Source: Desulfobacterium sp.
GTDB taxonomy: Bacteria; Desulfobacterota; Desulfobacteria; Desulfobacterales; Desulfobacteraceae
Direction: 5' to 3'
Length of the DNA stretch: 64,000 nucleotides
Assembly: GCA_030145245.1 (NCBI GenBank)
Contig: JAQYWC010000073.1
Location: 62,001-126,000 of the forward strand
Every line of letters begins with the position of its first letter. Position 1 is the stretch's first letter. This document shows, piece after piece, positions 51,290-59,923 of the stretch. The translations under genes were made by a program, and so were the position numbers. The notes beneath the pieces are model-generated. The model made no database searches. It was not told the origin of the DNA and saw nothing but the letters and a program-made list of their open reading frames with translations.

Positions 51290-52824
51290 TGGCGGAAACA
51301 ACTAACACGATTGATGTAACGATAAACAAGGATGTCCTGGTCATTGGATGCGGAACCCAGGGGCTTGAAGCGGCCGAGGCCGTTGCTGCCAAGGGGTACA
51401 AGGTGGTTCTGGTGGACGACGCTGATCTGCCTGCACCTGCCGCCAATGCCATCGAAGTCATGGCAAATACCAAGGTTGAGAGCCTTGCCGGTCTGGCTGG
51501 CGATTTCAGGACCTGCCTTGCCAATGGAAGCGGTCGTTCGGAACGCACCTTTGGCGCCGTTGTGGTTGCACCCAGGTATGGCCTTGCACCGTTGAACGAG
51601 GCCTACGGACTTGCACTCAATGACAAGGTCGTCACCATGACCCAGATGGAAGCGCTTCTGGATGATGGGGCATTTAAGGAGACCCTTGTCCAGGGAGAGG
51701 GGAAATCCATCGCCTTTCTTTCAGGCTTCGGCCAGGAGGGCGATCCCGCCGCAACCAGCCGGGTGCTCGAGGCTGCCCTGACCGTTCAGCAGGCAGGAAA
51801 CTCCAGGGCCTACGTATATGCCAACAATGTCAAGGTGGGCGCACGGGGCCTTGAGCGGCTCTTCACCCAGGGACGTAACGAGGGCGTGGTCTGCTTCAAG
51901 CCCCTTGAAAAGCCCGCCATCGAGCAGGGCGATACCCTGAAAATCGTCATCAACGATCCCGTTGTCCGGGAGGATGTGGAGCTTGAGCCCGACTACATCG
52001 TTGTTGAAGAAGCGGTTGTCGCGGGTCCGGAGAACCTGGCTTTTGCAGAGATCCTCAGGATCGACACCGACCTTGACGGATTTATCCCCAGCAACAACGT
52101 CCATCGCTTTCCGGCCAATTCAAACCGGGAGGGCATCTTTGTGGCGTCCCAGCCCGCAGATGCAGCCAACGTGGCCCTCAGGGTGGCAGAGCTTCTTGAT
52201 AACGGGGTTCGTACCGTTGCCAAAAACGCGGCGGTTGTTGACGAAAACAAGTGCACCATCTGTCTCACCTGCTACCGTTGCTGCCCCCATGGCGCCATCT
52301 TCTGGGAGAACGGTATTGCAGCCATCTCCCCCGTGGCCTGCCAGGGATGCGGCATCTGTGCCAGCGAATGTCCCATGGACGCCATCCAGATCGGCGACTT
52401 CACCGATGAAGCCCTTACAGCTGATATCCAGGAGGCTGTAGCCTCCGTCTCTGGCACCCCCTCCATCGTGGCCTTTTGTTGCCAGAATTCCGCCCTTGAG
52501 GCGGGTGAGGCTGCCAAGGCGTTTGATGCCGAGCTTCCCCAGGGCTTCAGAATGGTACAGGTTCCCTGTGCCGGCAAAGTGGATGTGGAGTTCATCATGA
52601 AGGCCTTTGTTGAAGGTGCCGACGGCGTGATGGTTGCCGCCTGCCATGAAGGAAACTGCAAGGCAGAGCGGGGAAACACCTTTGCCAAGTGGCGGGTTGA
52701 AGAGATCCAGAAGCGGCTTGAGACCATTGGCCTGAGCAAGGACCGCCTCATCTTCACCACCATTGCTTCCAACATGGCGGAGGAGTTCAGCATGAAGGTC
52801 CGGATGTTTGCGGAACAGCTGTAA
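51286..52824 (+). CDS. HdrA-ferredoxin-MvhD fusion (QmoB-like, short)
   Basis: A 512-residue protein. An HdrA-like Rossmann domain begins VLVIGCGTQGLEAAEAVA, with Cys in place of the middle Gly of GGG. Two 4Fe-4S motifs follow, CTICLTCYRCCPHGAI near residue 323 and CQGCGICASECPMDAI near 352. From about 390 it is an MvhD domain: IVAFCCQNSALEAGEA, in which the second cluster Cys is absent (compare CCNYU in the stand-alone MvhD), then VPCAGKVDVEFIMKAF and ACHEGNCKAERGN. QmoB has this order of domains but is longer. With the preceding HdrA it may couple MetVF to a quinone-independent electron pool. A strong terminator follows. Confidence 0.87.
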   Translation: MMAETTNTIDVTINKDVLVIGCGTQGLEAAEAVAAKGYKVVLVDDADLPAPAANAIEVMANTKVESLAGLAGDFRTCLANGSGRSERTFGAVVVAPRYGLAPLNEAYGLALNDKVVTMTQMEALLDDGAFKETLVQGEGKSIAFLSGFGQEGDPAATSRVLEAALTVQQAGNSRAYVYANNVKVGARGLERLFTQGRNEGVVCFKPLEKPAIEQGDTLKIVINDPVVREDVELEPDYIVVEEAVVAGPENLAFAEILRIDTDLDGFIPSNNVHRFPANSNREGIFVASQPADAANVALRVAELLDNGVRTVAKNAAVVDENKCTICLTCYRCCPHGAIFWENGIAAISPVACQGCGICASECPMDAIQIGDFTDEALTADIQEAVASVSGTPSIVAFCCQNSALEAGEAAKAFDAELPQGFRMVQVPCAGKVDVEFIMKAFVEGADGVMVAACHEGNCKAERGNTFAKWRVEEIQKRLETIGLSKDRLIFTTIASNMAEEFSMKVRMFAEQL

Positions 52825-52890
52825 ACTTAATTTCCAAGACGTAAAAAATAGCAAAACAGCTTTAAGCTTAATTAGCTGAAACGTAAAAAT

Positions 52891-52936
52891 AAAAGAGCAG
52901 GCAGGGCCGTCAAGGCCTTGCCTGCTCTTTTTGTTT
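52891..52936 (+). terminator. Rho-independent terminator after the second metVF-hdr operon
   Basis: AAAAGAGCAGGCAGGGCC pairs with GGCCTTGCCTGCTCTTTTT around GTCAA, with one G-T mismatch, ending in TTTTTGTTT. It is one of the strongest terminators in the window, and the A-rich left side lets it act in both directions, so it may also serve the convergent larA gene. Confidence 0.85.
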
Positions 52937-52945
52937 CTCCGCGTC

Positions 52946-52968
52946 GGGGTCAGGTCAAAGCTGACCCC
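52946..52968. repeat. Minimal GGGGTCAG palindrome
   Basis: GGGGTCAG - GTCAAAG - CTGACCCC: just the terminal 8 bases of the repeat family around a 7-base loop, between the terminator and the end of larA. Confidence 0.6.
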
Positions 52969-52983
52969 GGCGTCTGACTTTTT

Positions 52984-54228
52984 TTAATCGACCATGGGAA
53001 CGGTCAGGCCGCCGTCCATGAGAAAGAGGACCTTTGCGTCATCCCCCTTGGTCTCAATGGCCGTATCCAGGGCATCCTGGAGGGAGCCGAAGGGCCTTAT
53101 AAGAAGCTTTTCAATGGTCTCGGGCTCTACATCCGTCACGGCCCACATCTCGGCCCAGATGCCGATCTCCGCCATCTTGGCAGCCTTGTGGTAGCCGAGC
53201 TTGTACCCCTTTTCAATGGTGTCCAGCACCTCCTGGGGGGTGTCGCAGCTGCCCAGGAGATCAGCAAAGGCCTTGCCGCCGATGCCGCAGCGGCACTTGG
53301 CCACCAGGATCAGGATGCCGTTCTCTTTCAGGGCAAGCTTTGCGTTGTCGATTCCTTTTTGGGCCTGGTAGAGGTCGATGTCCCCGGGGAACTTGACCAC
53401 GGAGACCACGATGTCGGCCTTCTCTTTTACCGGGGCTGCAAACACCTCGTTGGCCTTGTGGGTTGCCTCCATAAAGGAGTCGTGGATATCGCCTGCGGTG
53501 ACGGCATAGATGCTGTGGTTCTTGTCCAGCACCGTCATGATGGCGAAGATCTCCTTTTTCACAACGGACAGGGCATCCACCATGTCCTCGTGGACCGGGT
53601 TGCCCTCCAGGGCCAGGGCCCGGGCTTCGGGAACCAGCGCCAGCTTGTGGTTCTGCTCGATGGTGTCGAACCCTGCGATCCCCGGCAGAAAGGATTTCCG
53701 GCCCCCTGTGTAGCCTGCAAAGTAGTGGGGCTCCACCGATCCGATGATGATGATCTTGTGGGCGTCCACCCCGGCCTTGTTGACATACATCTCGGTTCCG
53801 TTGGTACTCTTGCCCAGAAAGACCATATCTTCGGACTTTTTTGCATCATGGACAAGGATGTCGTCCTTGATCTTTTCATAGTGATCGCCAAAGATCTGGA
53901 GATACTCCTCATGGCTCGGGCCCCTGTGGGCGCCCGTGGCTATGATGAACTTCACCGGAAGATGGGCCATCTGGTCGTAGATGACATCCATCACCTGTTT
54001 GGTGGGGGTGGGCCGGGTGGCGTCATTGACAATGACCAGAAGATCCCTGGCATCTGCCAGAAAGTCTTTCAGGCTGGGGCTGCTGATGGGGGTGTTCAAT
54101 GCCTGGTCCAGGAGCATTCCCGGTTCTTTTATTTCCACCTCGTTGGCTTCGAGAAAGCTTGTATCAAGCTGGTCACTGATTGTTACGGTCTTTTCTCCCT
54201 CTTTTCCGTAGGGCACCTTTATCTGCAT
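52984..54228 (-). CDS. larA: Nickel-pincer lactate racemase family protein LarA
   Basis: A 414-residue LarA (DUF2088). Residues matching the catalytic set of Lactobacillus LarA are in place: His101 in ATGAHRGPSHEE, His168 in VEPHYFAGYTGGRKSF, Lys178 (which binds the pyridinium-thioamide nickel pincer cofactor) and His194 in IEQNHKLAL; the last three have the same mutual spacing as H174, K184 and H200. The family racemises lactate or other alpha-hydroxyacids. It is the last gene of a minus-strand unit with an FAD-dependent lactate-type dehydrogenase and an Fe-S carrier, which supports conversion of L- to D-lactate before oxidation. The cofactor genes larB, larC and larE are not in the window. 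Confidence 0.9.
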   Translation of the reverse strand: MQIKVPYGKEGEKTVTISDQLDTSFLEANEVEIKEPGMLLDQALNTPISSPSLKDFLADARDLLVIVNDATRPTPTKQVMDVIYDQMAHLPVKFIIATGAHRGPSHEEYLQIFGDHYEKIKDDILVHDAKKSEDMVFLGKSTNGTEMYVNKAGVDAHKIIIIGSVEPHYFAGYTGGRKSFLPGIAGFDTIEQNHKLALVPEARALALEGNPVHEDMVDALSVVKKEIFAIMTVLDKNHSIYAVTAGDIHDSFMEATHKANEVFAAPVKEKADIVVSVVKFPGDIDLYQAQKGIDNAKLALKENGILILVAKCRCGIGGKAFADLLGSCDTPQEVLDTIEKGYKLGYHKAAKMAEIGIWAEMWAVTDVEPETIEKLLIRPFGSLQDALDTAIETKGDDAKVLFLMDGGLTVPMVD

Positions 54229-54238
54229 GATTGTTTCC

Positions 54239-55183
54239 TTATCGGTTGTTTAAGGGTCCAAGTTCGTTTATTTTTTCCATGAACGTGTCGATGGAGGCCT
54301 GGAATCCAGTCTTGTCTCCATGGGCAATCTGCACCAGCTGGATTCGGTCCTCATCAATATCCATCTCTTTGAGAAGCTCCCGAAGGGCTGCCACATGGGT
54401 CTTAGCCTTGACATTGCCGTCGTGTTCGCAATCCCCGTCCGGGCAGCAGGCCACAAGGACCCCCCAGGCGTTCTGGAGCAGGGGCTCCAGCAGCAGGGGT
54501 TTCTCCAGGCGGCCGCCGCACATGTTGATCAGGATCTTGTACTCGGGATCCTCTGTGGGGTCCATGACCGAGGATTGAAGATCCGGGTAATAGGACCAGT
54601 TGCAGCCGAACACGATCGCCTTGGCGTTATCCTTGTCAAGGAAGGTTCCGATCTCCTGGTTGAGGGAGGAACGGTCCGTGCCGTAGCTCAGGTGGGTTGC
54701 CACTGCCTGGTTGGGGCAGATGTCCACGCAGATGCCGCAGCTCTGGCACTTGACCGTGTCGGTGACGATCTTGCCGTTGATGAACTCCCTTGCCTCATGG
54801 GGACAGGCCCTGACGCAGGCAAGGCAGAGGGCGCAGTCCGTGTTGGTGACGGAGGTTGTGCCGGGGGTTTCAAACTCGGTGCCCTGGAAGTCCCGTTTGG
54901 CGTCCGTGATGATATCGGTCAGGGGCACGCCGCTTGAGCAGGCGGCAACGCAGCGCTGGCAGTAAAAACAGGAGGATATCTTGTCGGAGATATAGGCTGA
55001 GGGCTCAAGCTTGCCTGAGAGCAACCCATAGATCATGATCATTTTAGCCCTTGGAGCATCGGATTCCCATCGCGTGTCTTTGAAAACCGGGCAATGTTCG
55101 TAGCAGTAGCCGCAGCGGATACAGCTGTCCAGGTTGGATTTCCATTTATCAAGGTGTTTTGTTTCAAACGGTCGTGTTTCCAT
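54239..55183 (-). CDS. HdrC-ferredoxin-MvhD-type Fe-S electron carrier
   Basis: A 314-residue iron-sulfur protein. HdrC-like cluster motifs lie at residue 21 (CIRCGYCYEHCPVF) and about 77 (CFYCQRCVAACSSGVP), two ferredoxin motifs at about 123 (CALCLACVRACP) and 147 (CQSCGICVDICPNQAV), and an MvhD-like domain from about 190 (AIVFGCNWSYYPDLQ, INMCGGRLEKPLLLEP, VACCPDGDCEHDGNV). The MvhD part has lost the second cluster Cys (CNWS). ATG at 55183 is chosen because GGAG lies 8 bases before it; the frame is open to a TTG at 55207. Placed between the FAD dehydrogenase and larA, it most likely accepts electrons from lactate oxidation and hands them to an Hdr/Qmo-type complex. Confidence 0.87.
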   Translation of the reverse strand: METRPFETKHLDKWKSNLDSCIRCGYCYEHCPVFKDTRWESDAPRAKMIMIYGLLSGKLEPSAYISDKISSCFYCQRCVAACSSGVPLTDIITDAKRDFQGTEFETPGTTSVTNTDCALCLACVRACPHEAREFINGKIVTDTVKCQSCGICVDICPNQAVATHLSYGTDRSSLNQEIGTFLDKDNAKAIVFGCNWSYYPDLQSSVMDPTEDPEYKILINMCGGRLEKPLLLEPLLQNAWGVLVACCPDGDCEHDGNVKAKTHVAALRELLKEMDIDEDRIQLVQIAHGDKTGFQASIDTFMEKINELGPLNNR

Positions 55184-55215
55184 CAGTGTGACTCCATTTA
55201 CGTTCAATGTCAGTG

Positions 55216-56646
55216 TCAGGCAATCGTGTACCTAAGATCGGTTGCAGTTACCCAGTCTTCATGGGCGTCCATCAGCTTGCCGGGATTGAGGATGTTGTTG
55301 GGGTCAAAGGCCTTTTTGATGTTCCTCATCAGGTCAAGGCTGTCGCTTTTCTCAGCCTTGAATGCCGATGCCTTTGAGATGCCGATGCCGTGTTCCGCCG
55401 AGGTGGTTCCCTTGACCGAGCGGACATATTCGTAGATCTCAGCCACCGCAGTTCTTGCCGATTCCCACTGGTCCTGTCGGGTGGGCTCCATCAGGATCTT
55501 GGTGTGCATGCAGCCTGAACCGCAATGGCCATAGGCGGTCATGATGATGTTGTTCCTCTCTGCAATCTCGTGGATCGTTCTTGCTGTTTCAGCCATCTTT
55601 GAGTAGGGAACGGCCATGTCGTCGGCAAGGGAGGTGCTTGAGAGCACATCGCTGAACTTTGAGAGCGCCGGAAAAAGTTTTTTCCTGCCCATGAAGATCT
55701 TGGCCCGCTCTGCGGCATCGTAACTGCTCGTGAGTCCTGTGCCACCGTGTTTTTTGCACACCTGCTGCATGGCGTTGATCTCATGGTCCACGGCTTCCTT
55801 GACCATGGCGTCGGCCTCGTAGAGAAGCACCGCCTCCACCTCGGGAAGCCCCAGATCCATGGTTTTGTTCACGGCCTTGATTGCGACGCTGTCAACCAGC
55901 TCCAGCATGGAGGGCACAACCCCGCTTGCCATGATGTCGGCAATGGCCTGGCCTGCATCCTCGAGCCGGTCAAAGTTGGCCATGCCAAGGCATCTGAATT
56001 TCGGGATGGGCACAAAACTCAAGGTGGCTTCAACCACCACCCCCAGGGTGCCTTCGGATCCGACGATGAGCTTGTGGAGTTGGTAGCCTGTGGCCTCAAC
56101 CCGTGTTCTTGCCCCAAGGGTGACAAGGCTTCCGTCCGGCAGTACCACCTTCATTCCAAGGACGCTGTCCCGGGTCGCTCCGTATTTCACCGAACGGACT
56201 CCGCTTGCGTTGTTTCCAATCTCCCCGCCGATGGTGGCGATCCTGCTCGAGGCAGGGGTGGGGGGGTAGAAGACGCCAAAGGGTTTGAGCGCATGGTTCA
56301 GGTCGTCATCCACCACGCCCGGCTGCACCCTGCAAAAGACATCCGAGGGGTTGATTTCAAGGATTCGGTTCATCCGCTTCATGTCCAGGGTGATGCCACC
56401 CTTGACAGGCACGGTTTGTCCGCACATTCCCGAACCGCCGCCCCGGGTGATGACGGGAATCTTTTCTTCGTTTGCAAAAGCCATGATCGCCTGGACCTGC
56501 TCCGTATTTCCGGGTCTTACCACCACCCAGGGCCTGGCAGAATGGACGGAGGAGTCTGAACCGTAAATGTAGAGATCTGCCGGATCCGTCTTTACATTAT
56601 CTTCTCCAACAATGTTTATAAGCCTGGGTACATCAATTTTTTCCAT
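55216..56646 (-). CDS. FAD-linked D-lactate/glycolate dehydrogenase (GlcD type)
   Basis: A 476-residue flavoenzyme of the VAO/GlcD family. The FAD-binding domain has PVITRGGGSGMCGQTVPVKG near residue 58, GGEIGNNASGVRSVKYG near 138 and LHKLIVGSEGTLGVVVEA near 188; the C-terminal substrate domain ends with GTTSAEHGIGISKA and FDPNNILNPGKLMD, the family signature. The substrate is a D-2-hydroxyacid; the neighbour larA argues for D-lactate, giving pyruvate. Electrons should pass to the Fe-S protein encoded 33 bases downstream rather than to a quinone. It is the first gene of the operon. Confidence 0.92.
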   Translation of the reverse strand: MEKIDVPRLINIVGEDNVKTDPADLYIYGSDSSVHSARPWVVVRPGNTEQVQAIMAFANEEKIPVITRGGGSGMCGQTVPVKGGITLDMKRMNRILEINPSDVFCRVQPGVVDDDLNHALKPFGVFYPPTPASSRIATIGGEIGNNASGVRSVKYGATRDSVLGMKVVLPDGSLVTLGARTRVEATGYQLHKLIVGSEGTLGVVVEATLSFVPIPKFRCLGMANFDRLEDAGQAIADIMASGVVPSMLELVDSVAIKAVNKTMDLGLPEVEAVLLYEADAMVKEAVDHEINAMQQVCKKHGGTGLTSSYDAAERAKIFMGRKKLFPALSKFSDVLSSTSLADDMAVPYSKMAETARTIHEIAERNNIIMTAYGHCGSGCMHTKILMEPTRQDQWESARTAVAEIYEYVRSVKGTTSAEHGIGISKASAFKAEKSDSLDLMRNIKKAFDPNNILNPGKLMDAHEDWVTATDLRYTIA

Positions 56647-57018
56647 TACCCTTCCCCTTAATTATATTTCAGTATTAGCGAGTCGTAATCTTTGGGACCA
56701 ATTTGGGATTGATCATTAATACAAAAACTACTCTTTTTTAAACAAAAAACAAGTTTTTGCCAATGAAATTTCATAATCCCCTGTAAAAGAATTGTTTTTT
56801 TTATCGTCTTCCGGGGTTGAACCACGGGAAAAAACGTGGTTCAATGGGGGTTAACCATCGTTATTACGATGGCGGAATCGCCTTATTCTTACCAAAGGAG
56901 CGTGTCTGCTTAAGATCGTCTTAAATCACCTGGTTTCAATCCACTTTTAATCCACGGAGGCGTTGTCAGGGAAAGTTGTAAAGTTTGTTGTATCAATTAA
57001 AACAACTGGAGGTTTACG
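56647..57018. promoter_or_regulatory. Divergent region between the lactate operon and ald, with three hairpins
   Basis: This 372-base gap holds no supported gene. In its middle are three successive perfect hairpins: TTGAACCACG/CGTGGTTCAA (56817-56844), CCATCG/CGATGG (56855-56872) and GGCG/CGCC (56871-56882). They are followed by an isolated AAAGGAG (near 56894) with no open frame worth noting. The promoters of both flanking operons must lie here. The hairpins could be a structured leader of ald or operator sites; I do not match them to a known riboswitch. Confidence 0.5.
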
Positions 57019-58131
57019 ATGATTATTGGAATTTTAAAAGAGATCAAGGTTGCCGAGAAACGGGTTTGCATGACTCCTGCCGGGGTCATTGCCCTGATCG
57101 AGAACGGCCATGAAGTCCTTGTGGAGAAAGGGGCCGGAGAGGGTAGCGGATACCCGGATTCAGACTACCTGGCTGCCGGAGCCACCATGGTTGGCACCCC
57201 CGGGGAGATCTATCAGAAGGCCGGGATGGTCATGCATGTCAAGGAGCCCCAGCCCTCGGAATACGGTCTTATCCGGGAGGATCAGATCGTGTTTACCTAC
57301 CTTCATCTGGCCGCGGACGAGGCCCAGACCCGTGCCCTTATCAAGAGCCGCTGCGTCGCCATCGCCTACGAAACCATTGAAAAAACAGACGGAGCCCTGC
57401 CCCTGCTGCTTCCCATGAGCGAGGTGGCCGGCCGCATGGCCGCCCAGGAGGGAGCAAAATACCTTGAGATGCCCCAGGGGGGCATGGGTGTCCTCTTTGG
57501 CGGCGTCACCGGGGTTGAACCTGCCACTGTGCTGGTCATCGGCGGTGGGGTCGTTGGGGTCAATGCAGCCAAGATGGCCTGCGGGCTCGGGGCAAAGGTG
57601 TATATCCTCGACACCAACCTTGACCGGCTTCGCTACCTTGATGATGTGATGCCTGCCAACTGTTTTCCTTTGATGTCCAACCCGGCACTCCTGCGGGAGC
57701 TTGTGGCCCGGGCCCATGTGGTGATCGGTGCCGTTCTTGTGGCGGGTGCCAGGGCACCCAAGCTGTTGACCCGGGATATGCTCAAGACGATGAAACCCGG
57801 GGCTGTCATCGTGGATGTCGCCATCGATCAGGGCGGTTGCTTTGAGACCTCAAGGCCTACAACCCATGACGATCCCACTTTTGTGATCGACGGTGTTGTC
57901 CATTACTGTGTGGCCAATATGCCGGGGGCCGTTGCAAGGACATCGACCCTGGCCCTGACCAACGCAACCCTTCCCTATGCCCTTGAAATCGCCAACAAGG
58001 GGTGGAAGCAGGCCATGGCGGAGAACCTTGAGATCCGGCCGGGAGCCAATGTCATCAAGGGTAAGGTCACTTTCAAGGCCGTGGCAGATGCCTTTGGGCT
58101 TGGGTATACGTCCGTGGAAGATTTCCTTTGA
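57019..58131 (+). CDS. ald: Alanine dehydrogenase
   Basis: A 370-residue NAD-dependent L-alanine dehydrogenase, converting alanine and water to pyruvate and ammonia. MIIGILKEIKVAEKRVCMTPAG is the canonical start, with the substrate-binding Arg and Lys; MHVKEPQPSEYGLI follows near residue 72, the NAD motif is VLVIGGGVVGVNAAKMA near 175, and the C-terminal part has VDVAIDQGGCFETSRPTTH and YCVANMPGAVARTSTLAL. ACTGGAGG precedes ATG 57019. Placed opposite the lactate operon, it feeds the same pyruvate pool. A strong terminator follows. Confidence 0.96.
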   Translation: MIIGILKEIKVAEKRVCMTPAGVIALIENGHEVLVEKGAGEGSGYPDSDYLAAGATMVGTPGEIYQKAGMVMHVKEPQPSEYGLIREDQIVFTYLHLAADEAQTRALIKSRCVAIAYETIEKTDGALPLLLPMSEVAGRMAAQEGAKYLEMPQGGMGVLFGGVTGVEPATVLVIGGGVVGVNAAKMACGLGAKVYILDTNLDRLRYLDDVMPANCFPLMSNPALLRELVARAHVVIGAVLVAGARAPKLLTRDMLKTMKPGAVIVDVAIDQGGCFETSRPTTHDDPTFVIDGVVHYCVANMPGAVARTSTLALTNATLPYALEIANKGWKQAMAENLEIRPGANVIKGKVTFKAVADAFGLGYTSVEDFL

Positions 58132-58210
58132 TGCTATACTCCCGGACACGCTTGGGATGGATGATGGTTCACGTAGAAAAAAAATAACTTTTTTAAAAAG
58201 AAGAGATAGG

Positions 58211-58238
58211 AAAAGCCCCCGGATGCCCGGGGGCTTTT
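58211..58238 (+). terminator. Rho-independent terminator after ald
   Basis: AAAAGCCCCCGG - ATG - CCCGGGGGCTTTT followed by CTTGTCTTT. A near-perfect GC-rich stem flanked by A and T runs, 80 bases after the ald stop. Confidence 0.88.
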
Positions 58239-58280
58239 CTTGTCTTTACCCGGGTCAAACCTTTGAAATCGCTATTGTAC

Positions 58281-58309
58281 TTGACAGGGGCGTTTGTGTG
58301 ACATAAACA
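58281..58309 (+). promoter_or_regulatory. Candidate sigma-70 promoter of the chemoreceptor gene
   Basis: TTGACA at 58281-58286 and, after 17 bases, TAAACA at 58304-58309. It follows the ald terminator and leaves a leader of about 50 bases before the ATG at 58365. Confidence 0.5.
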
Positions 58310-58364
58310 TGATCAGTGTTCTTGTAGATAACTTTTGTTAAATATAGGAAAAGGAGTTGTAGTT

Positions 58365-59876
58365 ATGGAGAAGGTCGTTGACCCCCGGCTCATGGAGAAG
58401 TACAAGAAAGAGGCGATCCTGGAGCTTGCAAGGAGATCCCGTACTTCGGTTCTGGCCCATTTTTTTCTGTTTTTATTTTTAGCTGTTGTCACCCCCATGA
58501 AGAGTGATTATCCCGTTCAGCTGATGGTTTTCGGGCTCCTGATATTTTTTGTATCCACCCTGCGAATGGTCCTTGCCAAAAGGGCTCCGGACCGATATGA
58601 TTCCGCACCTGAAGTTTGGAATTCAACACTGACGGTGGCAAATTACCTGTCAGGAGCCCTGTGGGGAGGATTTACTTATATGGTGGCCCATTACTACAAG
58701 ATCGAATGGCCCTTCATGTTTACCCAGATCATTGTCTGCGGTATTGCTGCAGGCTCCACAAGCTCCCTTGCCCCGAGACTCTCCGTCGCCCGGGGCTTTA
58801 TCCTGCTCATGCTGCTCCCCATTTCCGTCTGGGGATTTATCAACGGGACAACCCAGGCCATCGGGATTTCCGTTATCGCTCTTTTTTCAATGTTCATGTT
58901 TATCAGGATGGCAAAGGATAACTACCTGTGGTATTGGGATAACGTTAAAAACAGTGAAAAGATCTCTTTGCACACCCGGAAGATGGAGGCGGTTTTTAAG
59001 GGGACCTATGAAAATGCCGAGAATCTCAACCGTTCGTCACAGGACCTGTCCGGGTTTTCCGGTAAAATGACGGAAAATGCCTCCCACATGAGTCATAAAC
59101 TCAAGGAGATTCTGGGCTTTGCAAACCAGGTGGATAAAAACTCCGGGGCCGTGGTTTCGGTCATGGGCCAGGCAACGGAAAATTTTGACAACATTGCTGC
59201 TGCGGCCCAGCAGATGACCGCCACCATCAACGAGATTGCAAAGAGCAGCGAACAGACCCGGGCAGTCACGGAAGAGGCGTTGACCCAGAGTGAATCCGCC
59301 ACCGCCAAGATGGACGAACTGGGAGCGTCTGCCAGGGCCATCACGGCCATAACAGAGGCCATTGGCGATATCTCAGGGCAGATCAACCTGCTTGCCCTGA
59401 ACGCCACCATCGAGGCTGCAAGGGCGGGGGAGGCCGGCAAGGGGTTTGCCGTGGTCGCAACCGAGATCAAGGAGCTGGCTGTTCAGACCGCAGGGTCTGC
59501 CGATGAGATCAAGAGCCAGGTGATGGAGATTCAGCAATCGACTTCGGCTTCGTCCGCGGAGATATCAAAGATCTCCCAGGTGGTCCTGGACGCCAACCAG
59601 AGGGTAGGGTCCATTGCTGCTGCGGTTGAGGAGCAGTCTGTTGCATTTGAAGAGGTGTCTAAGAATATTGGTGAGGTATCCTCGGGTTTTTGCGAAGTAT
59701 CGAGGATGCTGGATGAAAACAACGATAATATGAAGAGTGTTTCCCGCCATATAGCTGAGGTGGATCAGACTGCTGATGATGTAAGGGATAATACCACCTT
59801 GGTGGATAAAAGCGCAGAAAGCCTTTTAAACCTTGCGTCCAATCTGGGCAGGCTCGTGGAATCTGCAGCTTCCTGA
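58365..59876 (+). CDS. Methyl-accepting chemotaxis protein with multi-span membrane domain
   Basis: A 503-residue chemoreceptor. The N-terminal 185 residues contain about six hydrophobic spans (from [14 protein letters not shown] through [49 protein letters not shown] and [15 protein letters not shown]) with only short loops, so there is no large periplasmic sensor and no HAMP domain is evident. The signalling domain has the hairpin tip [19 protein letters not shown] near residue 345 and adaptation-type helices with [14 protein letters not shown]. It probably senses a membrane-linked signal such as energy state. ATG 58365 follows AAAGGAG; the upstream frame to 58335 is not needed. CheD and the receiver-SBP fusion are 40 kb away. 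Confidence 0.92.
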   Translation: MEKVVDPRLMEKYKKEAILELARRSRTSVLAHFFLFLFLAVVTPMKSDYPVQLMVFGLLIFFVSTLRMVLAKRAPDRYDSAPEVWNSTLTVANYLSGALWGGFTYMVAHYYKIEWPFMFTQIIVCGIAAGSTSSLAPRLSVARGFILLMLLPISVWGFINGTTQAIGISVIALFSMFMFIRMAKDNYLWYWDNVKNSEKISLHTRKMEAVFKGTYENAENLNRSSQDLSGFSGKMTENASHMSHKLKEILGFANQVDKNSGAVVSVMGQATENFDNIAAAAQQMTATINEIAKSSEQTRAVTEEALTQSESATAKMDELGASARAITAITEAIGDISGQINLLALNATIEAARAGEAGKGFAVVATEIKELAVQTAGSADEIKSQVMEIQQSTSASSAEISKISQVVLDANQRVGSIAAAVEEQSVAFEEVSKNIGEVSSGFCEVSRMLDENNDNMKSVSRHIAEVDQTADDVRDNTTLVDKSAESLLNLASNLGRLVESAAS

Positions 59877-59923
59877 ACTTCGGAGCTGTTGACAAAGATA
59901 CCTGGGGCGGGAGAGGAGATAGG

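Noticed and set aside
50144-52824. A standard qmoAB pair of the sulfate-reduction pathway.
   Set aside because: The second protein is too short for QmoB, no qmoC or aprBA adjoins, and the genes are in one operon with metV-metF; only QmoA/B-like is justified.
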